From NCBI GenBank assembly GCA_003023565.1, contig PXSA01000028.1, positions 1 through 48,851 of the forward strand: a DNA stretch of 48,851 nucleotides, read 5' to 3'. The position numbers and the translations under genes are program-made. Position 1 is the stretch's first letter, and each line of letters begins with the position of its first letter. Shown here piece after piece: positions 35,680-44,461 of this stretch. The notes beneath the pieces were generated by a model that saw only the letters and a list, made by a program, of their open reading frames with translations, did no database searches and had not been told where the DNA came from. The stretch comes from Halobacteriales archaeon QS_9_68_17 (GTDB taxonomy: Archaea > Halobacteriota > Halobacteria > Halobacteriales > Natronoarchaeaceae).

Positions 35680-36150
35680 TCACGAGTCGACGCGGCATCG
35701 ATTGGGGAGGATCGGCTCTATGTGTCTGGTTTCGAAGTCACTTTGGTCTGTCTCCATGATCTCCGATCGAGCGACGCTGACGGCGGTCGACGGCACGGCG
35801 AACGAGTGCACCGACGCGACGACGACCACGAACTGCGAACGCAGTTCGCCGGACCCGCCGGTGACTGCCACGACGAGCCGACCCACGCTCAGGCCATAGA
35901 GGGACGACCGGACCGGCGAGTCGTTCGACGTCGCCCCGCTCTCGCCGTAGTGCAACGGACAGTACGCGGTCCCGGCGATGCCCGGAAAGCGAACCGGGTA
36001 CGGCCACGCAACGGCGGCGTAAAGCGTCAGATCGACCACCACACCGGCGAGGAGGACCGGGACAGCAAGGGAGAGTATCCGGCTCTCTCGAAACGATCGG
36101 TGTGCGCGGCGGTAGGCCGCTCGAACCGGCCGGCGGGCGCGGTCGAACAC
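35680..36150 (-). CDS. Hypothetical membrane-anchored protein
   Basis: 156 residues from a GTG at 36148-36150. A basic N-terminus (MFDRARRPVRAAYRRAHRSF) precedes one strong membrane helix, ILSLAVPVLLAGVVVDLTLY, and a second weak hydrophobic region, GRLVVAVTGGSGELRSQFVV. Third-codon GC is high and consistent with coding. A palindrome (arm CGAACTGCG, two bases between arms, 35829-35848) lies within it. No family recognised; the lack of acidic residues leaves some doubt. Confidence 0.45.
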   Translation of the reverse strand: MFDRARRPVRAAYRRAHRSFRESRILSLAVPVLLAGVVVDLTLYAAVAWPYPVRFPGIAGTAYCPLHYGESGATSNDSPVRSSLYGLSVGRLVVAVTGGSGELRSQFVVVVASVHSFAVPSTAVSVARSEIMETDQSDFETRHIEPILPNRCRVDS

Positions 36151-36189
36151 ACGGTCGCTTCGAGTTTTCCGGTTGGAAGCTTCCCGAAA

Positions 36190-37746
36190 CTATTCCCTGT
36201 CGTCGTAGACGAACTCCCCGTCGACGACCGTCGCGAGCACGCCGATGTCCCGTATCGCGCCCTCGTTCTCCCACGGCGACGCGTCGAGGACCGTGAAGTC
36301 CGCCGCCGTACCGACTTCGACCGTTCCGAGGCGGTCCTCGTCGAACCCGGCGTACGCCGCGCCGCTCGTGTACGCCCGGAGCGCGTCGGTCACGGAGAGG
36401 CGCTGCGGCTCGGTCGGCGCGTTGACGGCGCGGTGGACCCCCTCCAGCGGGCCGAACGGCATCACGTCGCTCCCGAACGCGAGGCGAGCGCCCGCCTCGA
36501 CGACACGGCCGAGGCGGTTCGACCGTTCCCGGCGCTCGCGGCCGAGACGGCGGTCGTAGAGGCCGTCCTCGTCCGCCCAGCGGTGGAAGTTCGGCTGCAT
36601 CGAGGCGACGATCCCGGCCTCGGCGATCCGCTCTATCTGCTCGTCGGTCGCGAGTTCGACGTGCTCGATGCGGTGGCGGGCGGCCTCGGGGTCGTCAGTC
36701 GCCTCCAGCGCGGACAGCGTCTCCTCGATGGCCCCGTCCCCGATGGCGTGAACCGTCGCCTGCAGGTCAGCGTCGTCGACGTCTTTCGCGAGGGCGCGGA
36801 GTTCCTCGGGGTCGACGACCCACTTGCCGGTGCCGTCGCCGTCCTCGTACGGCTCGAACAGCTTCGCCGTGCGGCCGCCGACGCTCCCGTCCGAGAAGGA
36901 CTTGATCCCGCCGACGCGGACCATCTCGCTCCCGTGGTTCGGCCGCAAGCCCGTCTCCCGGACGGCGTCGAGGTGGTCGCTCCAGTAGTTGATCCGGACG
37001 CGGAGGTGCAGGTCGCCATCGAGCGCGAGTTCGCGGTACGCCCGCGGGGCGTGGGAGTCCCGCACCATGTCGTGGACCCCGGTGACGCCGAGTTCGTGTG
37101 CGCGGTCCCGCGCCGCGGCGATCAGTTCGCGGGTCTCCTCGGGACCGGCGGCGAAGTCCTCCCGCGCGGCCTCGACTGCGTCCTCGACGACCACGCCCGT
37201 CGGTCGGCCGTCCGCCGTCTCGACGTCGCCCTCGGGCGGATCGTCTCCGAGTCGCTCCAGCGCCGGGGCGTTCAGCGACGCCGTATGCATGTCGACGCGG
37301 ACAGCGGCGACGGGGCGCTCCTCGCTGACGGCGTCCAGTTCCTCTCGCGTCAGGTAACCGTCGTCGGGCCAGTCGCTCTCGTCGTAGCCGAACCCGAGGA
37401 CCCAGTCGTCGCCGGCCGGGTCGGCGTCGACCGCGCCGTCGCGGGCCGTGGCCACCAGCCGTTCGATGGCCTCGTCCCTGCTCTCGGCCCCGGAGAGGTC
37501 GGCGTGGAGGCGGTACTTCCCGACCTGCTCCATGTGCGTGTGGGCGTCGACGAACCCCGGCAACACGACCGCGCCGTCGAGGTCGACGACCGTCGTCCCG
37601 ACGTCTTCCAGAAACGCGACCTCGTACTCGCTGTCGACTCTGACCACCTCGCCGTCGCGGACCGCGACCGCCTCCGCGGTTCGGTCCGGATCGGTCAGCG
37701 TGTGTACCTCCGCGTTCGTGAGTATCAGGTCCGCGGCCTCCGTCAT
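36190..37746 (-). CDS. YtcJ-like amidohydrolase
   Basis: A 518-residue metal-dependent hydrolase of the amidohydrolase superfamily. The first metal site is VLPGFVDAHTHMEQVGKYRL (HxH). HAIGDGAIEETLSALEA and RIEHVELATDEQIERIAEAG supply further ligands, and the aspartate lies in LAFGSDVMPFGPLEGVHRAV. An insertion domain (GGIKSFSDGSVGGRTAKLFE) is typical of the YtcJ group. Start ATG 37746, giving MTEAADLILTNAEVHTL. Substrate unknown. Divergent from hmgA with about 100 bp between them. Confidence 0.88.
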   Translation of the reverse strand: MTEAADLILTNAEVHTLTDPDRTAEAVAVRDGEVVRVDSEYEVAFLEDVGTTVVDLDGAVVLPGFVDAHTHMEQVGKYRLHADLSGAESRDEAIERLVATARDGAVDADPAGDDWVLGFGYDESDWPDDGYLTREELDAVSEERPVAAVRVDMHTASLNAPALERLGDDPPEGDVETADGRPTGVVVEDAVEAAREDFAAGPEETRELIAAARDRAHELGVTGVHDMVRDSHAPRAYRELALDGDLHLRVRINYWSDHLDAVRETGLRPNHGSEMVRVGGIKSFSDGSVGGRTAKLFEPYEDGDGTGKWVVDPEELRALAKDVDDADLQATVHAIGDGAIEETLSALEATDDPEAARHRIEHVELATDEQIERIAEAGIVASMQPNFHRWADEDGLYDRRLGRERRERSNRLGRVVEAGARLAFGSDVMPFGPLEGVHRAVNAPTEPQRLSVTDALRAYTSGAAYAGFDEDRLGTVEVGTAADFTVLDASPWENEGAIRDIGVLATVVDGEFVYDDRE

Positions 37747-37843
37747 ACGAGGCAGGGCGCGGGGCGGGAGCAAAACGGTTGGGGTAGCGGCGCGGCCGCG
37801 GAGAGTAGCAATCCTTAGGGCGTCGCCGGCCAACGGGGGGAGT

Positions 37844-39055
37844 ATGACCGACGCTGCGGACCTCGCCGACCGCGTCCGCGAGGGCGACCTCCGCCTGCAC
37901 GAACTCGACGACCACGCCGACCCCGAGACGGCCGCCGCCGCGCGCCGCGAGATAGTCGCCGCCGAGACGGGCGTCGACCTCGACGCCGTGGGCGACTACG
38001 CGTTCGACGCGGCCGAGGCCGAGTCCGCCGTCGAGAACATGGTCGGGGCCGCCCAGGTACCGATGGGCGTCGCCGGCCCCGTTCCCGTCGACGGGGGCGC
38101 GGCCGAGGGCGAGTACTACCTGCCGCTGGCGACGACCGAGGGCGCGCTCGTGGCGAGCGTCAACCGCGGACTCTCCGTCATCGCCGACGCCGGCGGCGCG
38201 ACGGCCCGCGTCACGACGTCCGGGATGACACGCGCCCCCGTCTTCCGTGTCGACGGCGTCGCGGAGGCGAGCGAGGTCGTCGAGTGGGTCGGCGGCAGCG
38301 CCGACGCCCTGCGCGAGGCCGCCGAGTCGACGACGAGCCACGGCGAACTGGAGGCCGTCGACCCCTACGTCGTCGGCGACGCCGTCTACCTGCGGTTCGT
38401 CTACGACACGAAGGACGCGATGGGGATGAACATGGCCACCATCGCGACGCGCGAGGCCGCCGGCGTCGTCGAGGAGGAGACGCCCGCCGACCTCGTGGCG
38501 CTGTCGGGCAACCTCTGTTCGGACAAGAAACCGGCCGCGATCAACGCGGTCGAGGGCCGCGGCCGCACCGTCACGGCGGACGTGCTGATCCCCCACGAGA
38601 CGGTGGCCGACCGCCTGCACACCACGCCGGAGGCCATCGAGGAGGCCAATACGCGCAAGAACCTCGTCGGCAGCGCGAAGGCCGGGAGCCTCGGGTTCAA
38701 CGCTCACGCCGCGAACACCGTCGCCGCCGCCTTCCTCGCCACGGGACAGGACGCCGCGCAGGTCGTCGAGGGGTCGAACGCCATCACGACGGTCGACGTG
38801 CGGGAGGACGGGCTGTACGCCTCCGTCAGCGTCGCCTCCCTCGAAGTCGGCACCGTCGGCGGCGGCACGAAACTGCCGACCCAGTCCGAGGCGCTCGACG
38901 TGCTCGGCCTCAGCGGCGGTGGCGACCCGGCGGGGTCCAACGCCGACGCGCTCGCGGAGGTCATCGCGACCGGTGCGCTGGCCGGCGAACTCTCCCTGCT
39001 CGCCGCGCTCGCCTCGCGCCACCTCTCCAGCGCCCACGAGGCCCTCGGGCGATAG
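37844..39055 (+). CDS. hmgA: HMG-CoA reductase (class I)
   Basis: NADPH-dependent reduction of HMG-CoA to mevalonate, the committed step of archaeal lipid synthesis. 403 residues from ATG 37844. Diagnostic blocks are ENMVGAAQVPMGVAGPVPVD, LATTEGALVASVNRGLSVIA (catalytic glutamate), GDAVYLRFVYDTKDAMGMNM, LSGNLCSDKKPAAINAVEGR (catalytic lysine), and VGGGTKLPTQSEALDVLG near the C-terminus. Intact and of normal length. Confidence 0.96.
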   Translation: MTDAADLADRVREGDLRLHELDDHADPETAAAARREIVAAETGVDLDAVGDYAFDAAEAESAVENMVGAAQVPMGVAGPVPVDGGAAEGEYYLPLATTEGALVASVNRGLSVIADAGGATARVTTSGMTRAPVFRVDGVAEASEVVEWVGGSADALREAAESTTSHGELEAVDPYVVGDAVYLRFVYDTKDAMGMNMATIATREAAGVVEEETPADLVALSGNLCSDKKPAAINAVEGRGRTVTADVLIPHETVADRLHTTPEAIEEANTRKNLVGSAKAGSLGFNAHAANTVAAAFLATGQDAAQVVEGSNAITTVDVREDGLYASVSVASLEVGTVGGGTKLPTQSEALDVLGLSGGGDPAGSNADALAEVIATGALAGELSLLAALASRHLSSAHEALGR

Positions 39056-39115
39056 CGGTTAGTTTCGCTCGCGAACCGCCGCGGCCCTACGTCGCTTTGC
39101 GCGCTCGCCCAGTCG

Positions 39116-39330
39116 CGAAGCCCTCTGCCGACGGAACGGTTCGAGACCCGTCCACTTTCACTTTCACCGCGGGGGGCTGGCTGGCGCTTATTCTCGGTCT
39201 GGCCCACGTTTCGAGTGACGCCCGACCGGGGAGCACCGGCGGGCGCGAACGATGGCTCACGGTCGCCAAGCTACTGCTGACCGTGATCGTCACGCTCGTC
39301 GGCCTCATGGAGACGCTCGGACTGCTATGA
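39116..39330 (+). pseudogene. Possible relic of a small membrane protein
   Basis: An open frame ends with two hydrophobic segments (GGWLALILGLAHV and WLTVAKLLLTVIVTLVGLME) and a stop at 39328-39330. No usable ATG or GTG starts it within the plausible region, so it is either a relic that lost its 5' end or uses an unusual start. Nothing else is seen in the 39056-39398 gap. Confidence 0.3.
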
Positions 39331-39398
39331 GCGGCCGCGCTCCAGCGCCGCCGCCGCGAGGCCGACCCGGACGGTGACGGCCGACGCGTCCGCTCCCG

Positions 39399-39884
39399 TC
39401 AGTCGCCGACCGACGGTCGCGACGCGTCGTCCCAGAAGTAAAGACCGGTCCCGACGACCACCGCCGCTATCCCGGCGGTCGGGGCGATGCCGGCGAGCAG
39501 GCCGGCGAAACCGAGACCGATGAGGCCGTAGCCGACGCCACTGAGCACGCGCTCCTCCACGACCGCGATGCGGACCGCTATCGCCTCGAATCCGAGGAGG
39601 ACCAGTACCGTCCCGAACGCCCCCGTCGCGCCGCTGACCGCCGAGAACGTCCCAGCGACGACGACCAGACTTCCGACGAGGACGGCCGCCCCACCGACGG
39701 CCGTGATCGGCCACCGGTCGACCTGTTCGGGTAGCGGCAGGTCGTCCCGCTGGACGGTGAGTCGCCCCCCGATGCCCCCGATGATGAGCACCGCCGCGAC
39801 GAGGATCCCGCTGGTGGTCACACTCGCTGTCACCGACGCGAGCCCGACCGTTGCGGCGTAAACGGAGCCGATCAACTGTTCCAT
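39399..39884 (-). CDS. Multi-helix membrane protein, function unknown
   Basis: 161 residues with four predicted helices (for example SGILVAAVLIIGGIGG, TAVGGAAVLVGSLVVVAGTF and LSGVGYGLIGLGFAGLLAGI). A short soluble loop, LTVQRDDLPLPEQVDRW, lies between the first and second, and the tail WDDASRPSVGD is acidic. The ATG is at 39882-39884. A clear TATA box lies 24 bases upstream, suggesting a leaderless transcript. No family recognised. Confidence 0.7.
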   Translation of the reverse strand: MEQLIGSVYAATVGLASVTASVTTSGILVAAVLIIGGIGGRLTVQRDDLPLPEQVDRWPITAVGGAAVLVGSLVVVAGTFSAVSGATGAFGTVLVLLGFEAIAVRIAVVEERVLSGVGYGLIGLGFAGLLAGIAPTAGIAAVVVGTGLYFWDDASRPSVGD

Positions 39885-39907
39885 ACGATCGTTTCTACCC
39901 GATGACG

Positions 39908-39916
39908 TATTATACT
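39908..39916 (-). promoter_or_regulatory. TATA-like box of the four-helix membrane gene
   Basis: AGTATAATA on the minus strand, ending 24 bases before the ATG. Confidence 0.5.
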
Positions 39917-39971
39917 ATTGCTGTGCTAGTGAGTATCATTCAGAACACATCACGACCGACACCGTCGGCTG

Positions 39972-40502
39972 TCAGAGGAGCCGGTAGCGACCCTTCGACT
40001 CGGAGACTTCCCCCCGATGGACGAGTTTCGGCAGGGCATCGCGGACGTAATCCGCCGGCACGCCGCGTTCCTCCGCGTAGGCGACCACCTCGTCCTCTGA
40101 CGGGCGGTCGAGGCTGCGGAGCGCGGCCAGCACCGTCTCCTTACGGCTCCAGCCGCCGCCTCCGGTCCGACCCGACTCCGCACGCTCCGCGGCGTCGGCC
40201 ACCTCGCTCGTGTCCACGCCGGCCTTATCGAGGTACTCCTCGTCGTCCATCCCGGCCTCCTCGGCCTGCTCGCCGAGTTCGGCGAAGGAGTCCATCCCGG
40301 CGAACGTCTCGCCTTCCCCCTGCCGGTTCGCCAGCATCGACGCGCGAACCTCGCGAGCGTGGTCCTCGTCCTCGGTGCTGACGAACTCCCGGAGCTTCGA
40401 GAACTGCCGGCGCGTCCCGCAGCGCGGACACTGCGAGGTGTCCGGCCGCCCTTCGACGATCCAGAGGGCGCTACAGTCGCTGCACCCGACCACGGCGTAC
40501 AT
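39972..40502 (-). CDS. Zinc-ribbon protein of the DUF5817 type
   Basis: 176 residues from ATG 40502. The N-terminal zinc ribbon MYAVVGCSDCSALWIVEG plus CPRCGTRRQFSKLREF gives four cysteines. An acidic helical middle follows, then a C-terminal winged-helix-like region (SRKETVLAALRSLDRPSEDE, VVAYAEERGVPADYVRDALP and KLVHRGEVSESKGRYRLL). The ribbon plus wing suggests nucleic-acid binding or replication/repair accessory function; the DUF label is from memory. Intact. Confidence 0.8.
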   Translation of the reverse strand: MYAVVGCSDCSALWIVEGRPDTSQCPRCGTRRQFSKLREFVSTEDEDHAREVRASMLANRQGEGETFAGMDSFAELGEQAEEAGMDDEEYLDKAGVDTSEVADAAERAESGRTGGGGWSRKETVLAALRSLDRPSEDEVVAYAEERGVPADYVRDALPKLVHRGEVSESKGRYRLL

Positions 40503-40504
40503 GG

Positions 40505-40800
40505 CCGTTCCTCGGTGTCGGTGCCAGTTGAACGTTCCGTCAGTTGACGACGTCGATGACGGTCCGGAGTACCGCTCCGAAGAGGACCTGAACAGGGAGG
40601 CATCGTTGAAGAACGGCACCATCGGCGGGGTCGGAACGCCGACCGACAGGACCCGGAGCGGCCGGACGAACGCGACGTGGACGCTCCGGACCAGCGCGCC
40701 GAACATCGCGCTGTAGCCCGGGTGGACGACCCGCGCCACGGACCGGAACTCGGTGCCGAGCGGAAGCACGGAGCCGACCGCCGCTTCCCTGACCGGGTCC
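40505..40800 (-). pseudogene. Possible decayed coding segment
   Basis: An open frame with very high third-codon GC encodes VREAAVGSVLPLGTEFRSVA, YSAMFGALVRSVHVAFVRPL and RVLSVGVPTPPMVPFFND, then loses its bias. It has no start codon and runs in frame into the zinc-ribbon gene. It may be a relic of a larger gene or a 5' extension. No family recognised. Confidence 0.3.
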
Positions 40801-40910
40801 GCCGCGGCCGGTGTGTCGCTCTCTCCGTGGCCGCTCGCCGCCGACGCCGAAGTCCCACTCGCTCTGCCCTGACGCCAACGCTTAGGTGACGCTCCCCCGT
40901 ACGCCGGGGT

Positions 40911-41252
40911 ATGGAACGCGTTGCCGTGGCAGACCGCGACTCGACCGAAGCCGTCGACGGCGTCCACCTGTCCCTGCTCGCCGGCGCGGAGGAGATGAAC
41001 GTCCAGCACTTCGAGATCGAACCCGGCGCGACGGTGCCGGCCCACAGCCACCCCCACGAACAGACCGGCTACGTCGTTCGGGGGACGCTCACGTTCGTCC
41101 TCGGCGACGGCGAGGAGATAGCCGTCGGAGCGGACGACTCCTACGCCATCCCCGGCGGCGAGACCCACGCCGCCGAGAACCGCAGCGACGAACCGGTCCG
41201 CGGAATCGACGTGTTCAGTCCGCCGCGCGAGGACCCGGACTGGCAGGACTAA
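40911..41252 (+). CDS. Small cupin domain protein
   Basis: A 113-residue single-domain cupin. Motif 1 is FEIEPGATVPAHSHPHEQTG (three histidines and a glutamine/glutamate set for a metal). VVRGTLTFVLGDGEEIAVGA forms the barrel and motif 2 is DSYAIPGGETHAAENRSDEP. Typical of small haloarchaeal cupins of unknown substrate. ATG at 40911. It precedes the kinase pair but has its own gap of about 80 bp. Confidence 0.88.
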   Translation: MERVAVADRDSTEAVDGVHLSLLAGAEEMNVQHFEIEPGATVPAHSHPHEQTGYVVRGTLTFVLGDGEEIAVGADDSYAIPGGETHAAENRSDEPVRGIDVFSPPREDPDWQD

Positions 41253-41329
41253 CCGTTCGACGGCCCGTCGTCGGACCGGCGACAGATATATCAGTTCGTC
41301 GGGCCAGTCTTCGCTCGATTCCGACTTCG

Positions 41330-42290
41330 ATGACCGCTCTTCCAACCCTCGCGCCGGTAAACCGACGCGTCGTCCGCGTAGCGCCGGCAGACGACACGCC
41401 GACCGACGCGCTCGACGCCGCGGCCCTCCTCGAACGGTTCCGCGACGCGGGGGACGACGAGCCGGTCCTCGTCTACGCGGCGGCGGTCGACGACGAGGCG
41501 GTCGATCGTGTCCTCTCCGCGGGCGGGGACTACTTCCCCGCCGGGACCGACACCCCCGATCGCTCGCTCCTCCGCGAACGCGTCCGGTCGCTCGTCGACG
41601 CCCGGCGGACCCGTACGGCTCTCCGGCGGGAAGCCGACCTCCTCGAACGGGTCCCCAGCGTCGCCGGCCGGGACCTCCGCGGTCCGATCGGGATGGCACG
41701 GGCGTCCGGAGACGGTCCGCGAGCGAACGGCCCGCGACAGCCTCGACCGGATCGAGTACGCGATAGACCGGACCGCCGACCTGTCCGGCGGCGTGCCTGC
41801 GCTCGTGCGGGCCGGTTCCGCGGTGACCGATCCGGAACCGGTCGACCTGACCGCCGTCGCCGAGTGCTCGGGGGCGGCCGTCGCGGACCGGCCGGTCGAC
41901 GTGCGCGTCGCCGAGGTCCTCCCGACGGTGTCGGGCGGCGTGACCCGGGTCGCGAGGCTGTTCGAGATCCTCTACGCGAACGCGGCGGACCACGGGCTCC
42001 CGGACCCGGTGGACGGGTCCCTTACGGTGCGGGTCGAACCCACCGGGACCGGCTTCCGCGTCGCGGACGACGGTACCGGGATCCCCGAGGACGAACGCGA
42101 GGCGGCGTTCGACTGGAGCGTGAGTACGGCCGACGACCGCGTCGGTGTCGGTCTCGCCGTCGCCGACGCGATCGCCGAGGCGCACGGGTGGAGCGCGACG
42201 GTCTCGGAGGGTTCCGAGGGCGGGGCGCGCTTCCGGTTCGCGTTCGACCGCGCCCGGAGGCTCGTGAACGACGAACCGCCCGCGCAGTGA
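41330..42290 (+). pseudogene. Sensor histidine kinase paralogue, degenerate
   Basis: From ATG 41330 a receiver-like N-terminal half (VLVYAAAVDDEAVDRVLSAG, DRSLLRERVRSLVDARRTRT) leads directly to a kinase core that breaks by one frame at about 41700. The second frame gives DSLDRIEYAIDRTADLSGGV, VADDGTGIPEDEREAAFDWS and VGVGLAVADAIAEAHGWSAT. Against the neighbour at 42355 it lacks the PAS/LOV segment. The phospho-accepting histidine motif (S-H-D-L-R-N-P) has become G-R-D-L-R-G-P. Dead in three ways. Confidence 0.8.
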
Positions 42291-42303
42291 ACCGGCCGAC
42301 GGG

Positions 42304-42311
42304 TATATTTA
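42304..42311 (+). promoter_or_regulatory. TATA-like box of the LOV kinase gene
   Basis: TATATTTA, 44 bases before the ATG at 42355, in the gap after the degenerate paralogue. Confidence 0.4.
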
Positions 42312-42354
42312 GCGGTACCGAGTACGACCGATAATCACAACAGGACGGTTACGC

Positions 42355-43776
42355 ATGGACAGCCAAACCGAGTTTCAGGAGACGACCGATACCGAAGTCC
42401 TGCTCGTCAGGCTGAGAGAGGGCGAGGTGACCGAGACGCTCGAAACCGCCGGCTTCGAAGCAACGATCCGCTCCGGTTCTGACGACGTCCCCGAAGCCGT
42501 GGCGGCGGCCGACCCGGACTGCGTAGTCGTCGACCACGACCCCCCGGTCCTCGACGCCCGGACGGTCCTGGAGCGGATACGCGACGCGGGACACGACCAG
42601 CCGTTTCTCCTTTATTCCCCGGAGATCGACGACGCCGTCGTCGAACGGGTGCTCGCCGACGGCGGGGCCTACCTCTGCGAGCACTCGGACACTGCGGACC
42701 GATCGCTTCTCCTCGCGCGCGTCCAGTCGCTCGCGGAGTCGTACCGGAGGGAAAAGTGGATCGGACTCCGGGACCGCGCGGTTGACCAGGCCCCGATCGG
42801 GATCACCATCGCCGACGCCGACGACCCCAACGAGGAACTCGTCTACGTGAACGACCGGTTCGAAACCGTGACGGGCTACGACGCGGACTTCGCCGTCGGT
42901 CGGAACTGCCGGTTCCTCCAGGGGCCGGGCACCGACCCGGCGACCGTCGACAGGATCAGGGAGGCGATCGACGCGCGGGAAACGATCTCGGAAGTCGTGC
43001 TGAACTACGACGCCGACGGCACCCCGTTCTGGAACCAGCTGGACATCGCGCCGGTGCGCGACGAGAGCGGCGATATCACGCACTTCTTCGGCTTCCAGAA
43101 GGACGTCACCGAGCGACAGGAACTGAAGCGGGACCTCCGTCGACAGCAGGAACTGCAGGAGCGCTTCACCGGGATCGTCAGCCACGACCTCCGCAACCCG
43201 ATCGGCCTCGCGCAGGGTCACCTCGCCCTCCTGCAGGAGGAGTACGACGACGAGAGCTTAGACCAGATCGATTACGCGCTCGAACGGATGCTGACGCTGA
43301 TCGACGACGTGCTCGAACTGGCCCGTGGCGGCACCGCCGTGGGGGACCCGTCGCCGGTCGATCTCTCGGCGGCGGCCGCCGCGGCGCGAGCGACCGTCAG
43401 GGACCAGCGAGTCGGCGTCCGGATCGACGACGACCTCCCCCACCCGGAGGGCGACCCGGACCGTCTCACGACGCTGTTCGAGAACCTCTTTCGCAACGCG
43501 ACGGAACACGCCACCGACGACGGAGAGCCGGCGACGGTCCGCGTCGGCCGGTCCGAGCGGGGGTTCTACGTGGAGGACGACGGTTCCGGGATCCCCGAGG
43601 ACGAGCGCGAGTCGGTGTTCGAGTGGGGGGTCACGTTCGCAGAGGACGGGACGGGGTTCGGTCTCGCCATCGTCGGCGTCATCGCGGAGGTCCACGGCTG
43701 GGCCGTGACGGTGGGGGAGGGGTCCGACGGGGGCGCGCGCTTCGAGTTCGAGTTCGACGGGACGCCGACGGTCTGA
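42355..43776 (+). CDS. LOV-domain sensor histidine kinase
   Basis: A 473-residue soluble kinase. Residues 1-130 form a receiver-like domain (VLLVRLREGEVTETLETAGF; AADPDCVVVDHDPPVLDART). Residues about 145-255 are a LOV/PAS domain with the diagnostic GRNCRFLQGPGTDP (182-195; Cys185 is the expected flavin-adduct residue). NYDADGTPFWNQL and HFFGFQKDVTER supply the flavin-contacting Asn217, Asn227 and Gln248. The kinase core has the H box IVSHDLRNPIGLAQGHLALL (His277), N box NLFRNATEH, and G boxes DDGSGIP and GTGFGLAI. No membrane segment. Blue-light sensing is predicted from the motif. Confidence 0.9.
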   Translation: MDSQTEFQETTDTEVLLVRLREGEVTETLETAGFEATIRSGSDDVPEAVAAADPDCVVVDHDPPVLDARTVLERIRDAGHDQPFLLYSPEIDDAVVERVLADGGAYLCEHSDTADRSLLLARVQSLAESYRREKWIGLRDRAVDQAPIGITIADADDPNEELVYVNDRFETVTGYDADFAVGRNCRFLQGPGTDPATVDRIREAIDARETISEVVLNYDADGTPFWNQLDIAPVRDESGDITHFFGFQKDVTERQELKRDLRRQQELQERFTGIVSHDLRNPIGLAQGHLALLQEEYDDESLDQIDYALERMLTLIDDVLELARGGTAVGDPSPVDLSAAAAAARATVRDQRVGVRIDDDLPHPEGDPDRLTTLFENLFRNATEHATDDGEPATVRVGRSERGFYVEDDGSGIPEDERESVFEWGVTFAEDGTGFGLAIVGVIAEVHGWAVTVGEGSDGGARFEFEFDGTPTV

Positions 43777-43807
43777 TAGGGACTGCTGTAACTGTTGACC
43801 GGTGTCC

Positions 43808-43823
43808 GGCGACCCGGGTCGCC
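43808..43823. terminator. Perfect palindrome after the LOV kinase gene
   Basis: A 16-base perfect palindrome beginning GGCGACCC lies between the kinase stop and the convergent GNAT gene. It could act as a bidirectional end signal; no T-tract follows. Confidence 0.3.
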
Positions 43824-43861
43824 GAAGCACCGAAACGACTCACAGCAGTTCCCATGAGCCG

Positions 43862-44341
43862 TCACTCGACGCCGGACTGCCCGCTCCCGTCGGCCAGCGC
43901 CTTCTCCATCGTCACGTGCGGGATCCCCGCCTCCTCGAACTCCTCACCGACGCGCTCGTAGTCGAGGCGGTCGTAAAACGGCGCGGCGTGGGTCTGGGCG
44001 TGGAGTGTGACCCGGTCGTACCCCCGTGTCGCGGCGACGCCCTCCACCTCGCGCATGATCTCCCGGCCGTACCCCTCGCCGCGGTGCTCTCGTAGAACCG
44101 CCACGCGCTCGACCTTGGCGGCGTCGTCGCCTTTCTCCCGCAGTCGCGCGGCCCCGGCCGGGTCGCCGTCTCGATACGCGACGAAATGAACCGATTCGTT
44201 CTCGTACTCGTCGGCTTCGAGGTCCTCCGGGACGTCCTGCTCGTCGACGAACACGGCGTACCGCACGCCGAGCGCGTCGTCGTACTGGTCGTCGGTTCGC
44301 ACCACCTGCACGTCGAGGTCGCGGGCGTCCGCGTGGCTCAT
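43862..44341 (-). CDS. GNAT family N-acetyltransferase
   Basis: 159 residues. ALGVRYAVFVDEQDVPEDLE and HFVAYRDGDPAGAARLREKG are followed by the acetyl-CoA loop VERVAVLREHRGEGYGREIM (Q/RxxGxG/A form) and a C-terminal LHAQTHAAPFYDRLDYERVG. It resembles the ElaA/YitI-like branch of small-molecule acetyltransferases; substrate unknown. ATG at 44339-44341. Same strand as icd, about 230 bp downstream of its end. Confidence 0.88.
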   Translation of the reverse strand: MSHADARDLDVQVVRTDDQYDDALGVRYAVFVDEQDVPEDLEADEYENESVHFVAYRDGDPAGAARLREKGDDAAKVERVAVLREHRGEGYGREIMREVEGVAATRGYDRVTLHAQTHAAPFYDRLDYERVGEEFEEAGIPHVTMEKALADGSGQSGVE

Positions 44342-44461
44342 CGTGCCGGCGTAGTCACTCCGGGATAGAGAGGGTTGCGGACGGGTGTCCGAGGTCTGCT
44401 ACGACGACCGAAAAGGATCGAGTCCGAACGCGAGGTCCCGGAGAGCCGACCCGCGAACGCT

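Noticed and set aside
39972-42185. Very long minus-strand frame running through the cupin and kinase genes
   Set aside because: Only its first 531 bases (zinc-ribbon protein) and perhaps 40505-40800 look coding; the rest is antisense to the cupin and kinase relic.
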